From assembly GCA_003231975.1 (NCBI GenBank), contig QIKW01000195.1, positions 1 through 43,332 of the forward strand: a stretch of 43,332 nt of DNA. Reading direction: 5' to 3'. Every line of letters begins with the position of its first letter. Positions within the stretch are counted from its first letter, which is position 1. Position numbers and translations under genes: made by a program. Below, one piece after another: positions 42,621 through 43,332 of this stretch. The notes below the pieces were generated by a model. It had not been told where the DNA came from, did no database searches, and saw only the letters and a program-made list of their open reading frames with translations. Source of the DNA: Acidimicrobiia bacterium (GTDB lineage: Bacteria > Actinomycetota > Acidimicrobiia > Acidimicrobiales > SZUA-35).

Positions 42621-42949
42621 TGCTCAGACCCCCAGGATCGAGAAGTACCGCGGGGCCGGGCCCGCTGCCGGGGTGGGGTGGCGCTGCCGCGTAGCAGGTC
42701 GCTTGGGCGGATTTCGGGTTGGGGGAGGATTGCTTCGAGCCCGTCCAGCGCTCGAAGTTGACGGAGTACCGCAACGAAGTGCTCCAGAGACGCTCCGCGG
42801 CCGGTCTCGATGCGGGTGAGGGTGGACCGGCTGACCCCAGCTCGTTCAGCGAGCTGTTGCTGGGTGATGTTGCGCCCTGTGCGGGTTCTGGCGACGCGCC
42901 GACCGAGTTCGTGAAGGAGAGCGGCGTCGGCCATACCTCGAAGACTCAT
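42617..42949 (-). CDS. hipB: HipB-type antitoxin / XRE-family repressor
   Basis: A 110-residue protein with a helix-turn-helix, RTGRNITQQQLAERAGVSRSTLTRIETGRGAS, near residues 24-56. A basic, Pro/Arg-rich tail follows that may contact HipA. It should neutralise HipA and repress its own promoter. ATG 42949 is chosen; ATG 42934 is a second option. Two related inverted repeats 29-93 bases upstream are likely operators. Confidence 0.9.
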   Translation of the reverse strand: MSLRGMADAALLHELGRRVARTRTGRNITQQQLAERAGVSRSTLTRIETGRGASLEHFVAVLRQLRALDGLEAILPQPEIRPSDLLRGSATPPRQRARPRGTSRSWGSEQ

Positions 42950-42977
42950 GAGTACACTTTATCAAGGATGTTCTTCT

Positions 42978-43001
42978 TAGTGCGCTAATTATCGGCCACT
43001 A
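42978..43001. promoter_or_regulatory. hipBA operator candidate O1
   Basis: TAGTGC-N12-CCACTA, an inverted repeat with one arm mismatch. On the minus strand its centre contains GATAAT, a good -10 candidate for hipBA, so a bound repressor would block RNA polymerase. Confidence 0.65.
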
Positions 43002-43018
43002 CAGAAATATTCACACCT

Positions 43019-43042
43019 TAGTGCCGGATATACGCTGCACTA
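43019..43042. promoter_or_regulatory. hipBA operator candidate O2
   Basis: TAGTGC-N12-GCACTA, with perfect 6-bp arms and the same 12-base spacing as O1. It lies exactly 41 bases from O1, close to four helical turns, so both would face the same side of the DNA. Confidence 0.65.
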
Positions 43043-43130
43043 TTCCGATCAGGCCGTCGAGCCTATTCAGTTGTCAAGTGGCTGCCGTATTGCCCCGGGT
43101 GGTGTGGCTTCGGGGGTGCGGTATTCGCGT

Positions 43131-43173
43131 GCTGCTACTGCTGCTACTGCTACTGCTGCTACTGCTACTGCTG
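43131..43173. repeat. CTG/CTA triplet repeat
   Basis: An uninterrupted run of about 14 triplets alternating CTG and CTA lies between the hipBA upstream region and the partial gene at the right edge. It is a simple-sequence tract prone to length change. The rest of 43043-43197 shows no gene. Confidence 0.9.
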
Positions 43174-43197
43174 AGCGCGGTTGGTTGGGGTTTGGGG

Positions 43198-43332
43198 TTA
43201 GGCGGCTGCGGATTCTTGGTGTTCGGGTTCGGGCCGGTCGGGTTGGCGGCTGGTTTGGTGGTGACCGGATTTCGACTGGCCGGATTCCGGTTGTTCGGAT
43301 TCTGGCTGCCCGGATTCTGGGGTTCGGTGTTT
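43198..43332 (-). CDS. 3' end of a gene running off the right edge, with PESGQ repeats
   Basis: One minus-strand frame is open from the window edge to a TAA at 43198-43200 and encodes 44 residues. They contain PESGQ/PESEQ/PESGQ repeats and end PDRPEPEHQESAAA. The repeat comes from four imperfect 15-bp units at 43266-43325. The polar, Pro-rich composition looks like the disordered tail of a larger protein. The family cannot be told from this fragment. Confidence 0.45.
   Translation of the reverse strand, partial: KHRTPESGQPESEQPESGQSKSGHHQTSRQPDRPEPEHQESAAA
43266..43325. repeat. 15-bp x 4 imperfect tandem repeat
   Basis: Four units beginning CGGATT (for example CGGATTCTGGCTGCC) follow each other exactly every 15 bases, in frame with the partial minus-strand ORF. 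Confidence 0.8.

Noticed and set aside
41784-42761. 325-codon plus-strand ORF
   Set aside because: Antisense to hipA and part of hipB, which have convincing motifs.
43043-43173. CRISPR-like array in the repeat-rich right edge
   Set aside because: The units are three bases long, with no spacers or repeat/spacer alternation.

Overview
The window looks like chromosome from a high-GC Gram-positive bacterium. The best fit is an actinobacterium of the Acidimicrobiia type, inferred from gene content only. The clues are a luciferase-like F420-type oxidoreductase, a trehalose-phosphatase/GH15 fusion, a membrane-anchored Hsp70-like protein, lipoproteins with Thr-rich or acidic linkers after the lipobox, many GTG/TTG starts and tightly overlapping genes. 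No rRNA, tRNA, CRISPR array or complete insertion sequence was seen.

Layout. 1-1.1 kb: a possible gene end running in from the left and two small convergent lipoprotein genes. 1.15-4.4 kb (minus): a DUF389 membrane protein and an acyl-CoA synthetase. 4.5-9.9 kb (plus): a thioredoxin-fold/NHL protein, then an operon-like run of cytochrome P450, LLM-class oxidoreductase and CaiB/BaiF CoA transferase, which looks catabolic. 9.95-11.4 kb (minus): a membrane-anchored protein with an HExxH motif. 11.5-16.1 kb (plus): the OtsB-GH15 fusion and an Hsp70-like membrane protein. 16.1-18.0 kb (minus): an ABC-F ATPase. 18.1-23.4 kb (plus): a phenylacetate cluster paaI-marR-paaK-paaA-paaD-paaB-paaC plus a DUF3237 gene, with no paaE reductase. 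23.6-29.2 kb (plus): an aapJQMP-type amino-acid ABC importer with oversized permeases. 29.2-36.6 kb (minus): fadD-livH-livM-livK-livF-livG, an acyl-CoA synthetase heading a LIV-type importer. 36.6-37.6 kb: a broken vapC toxin gene with its hairpin, and a lipoprotein carrying a 21-bp x4 repeat. 37.6-41.2 kb (minus): cystathionine beta-synthase, cystathionine gamma-lyase/synthase and a D-2-hydroxyacid dehydrogenase. 41.3-43.0 kb (minus): a hipBA toxin-antitoxin pair with two matching inverted repeats upstream. 43.0-43.3 kb: triplet and 15-bp repeats, and the 3' end of a gene that runs off the right edge.

How the genes fit together. Much of the window takes up and activates organic and amino acids. 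PaaK and the PaaABC(D) monooxygenase activate and epoxidise phenylacetate, PaaI removes dead-end CoA esters, and a MarR regulator sits inside that operon. The fadD-liv operon suggests import coupled to CoA activation, so its substrate may be a carboxylic acid rather than a branched-chain amino acid. The CBS/CGL pair gives reverse transsulfuration from homocysteine to cysteine.

The non-coding signals most worth attention are: paired inverted repeats 41 bp apart upstream of hipBA; a set of competing hairpins between the aapJ and aapQ genes; a comparable hairpin set after livK; frequent short tandem duplications, mostly in multiples of three; and three convergent gene pairs that overlap by exactly four bases at their stop codons.
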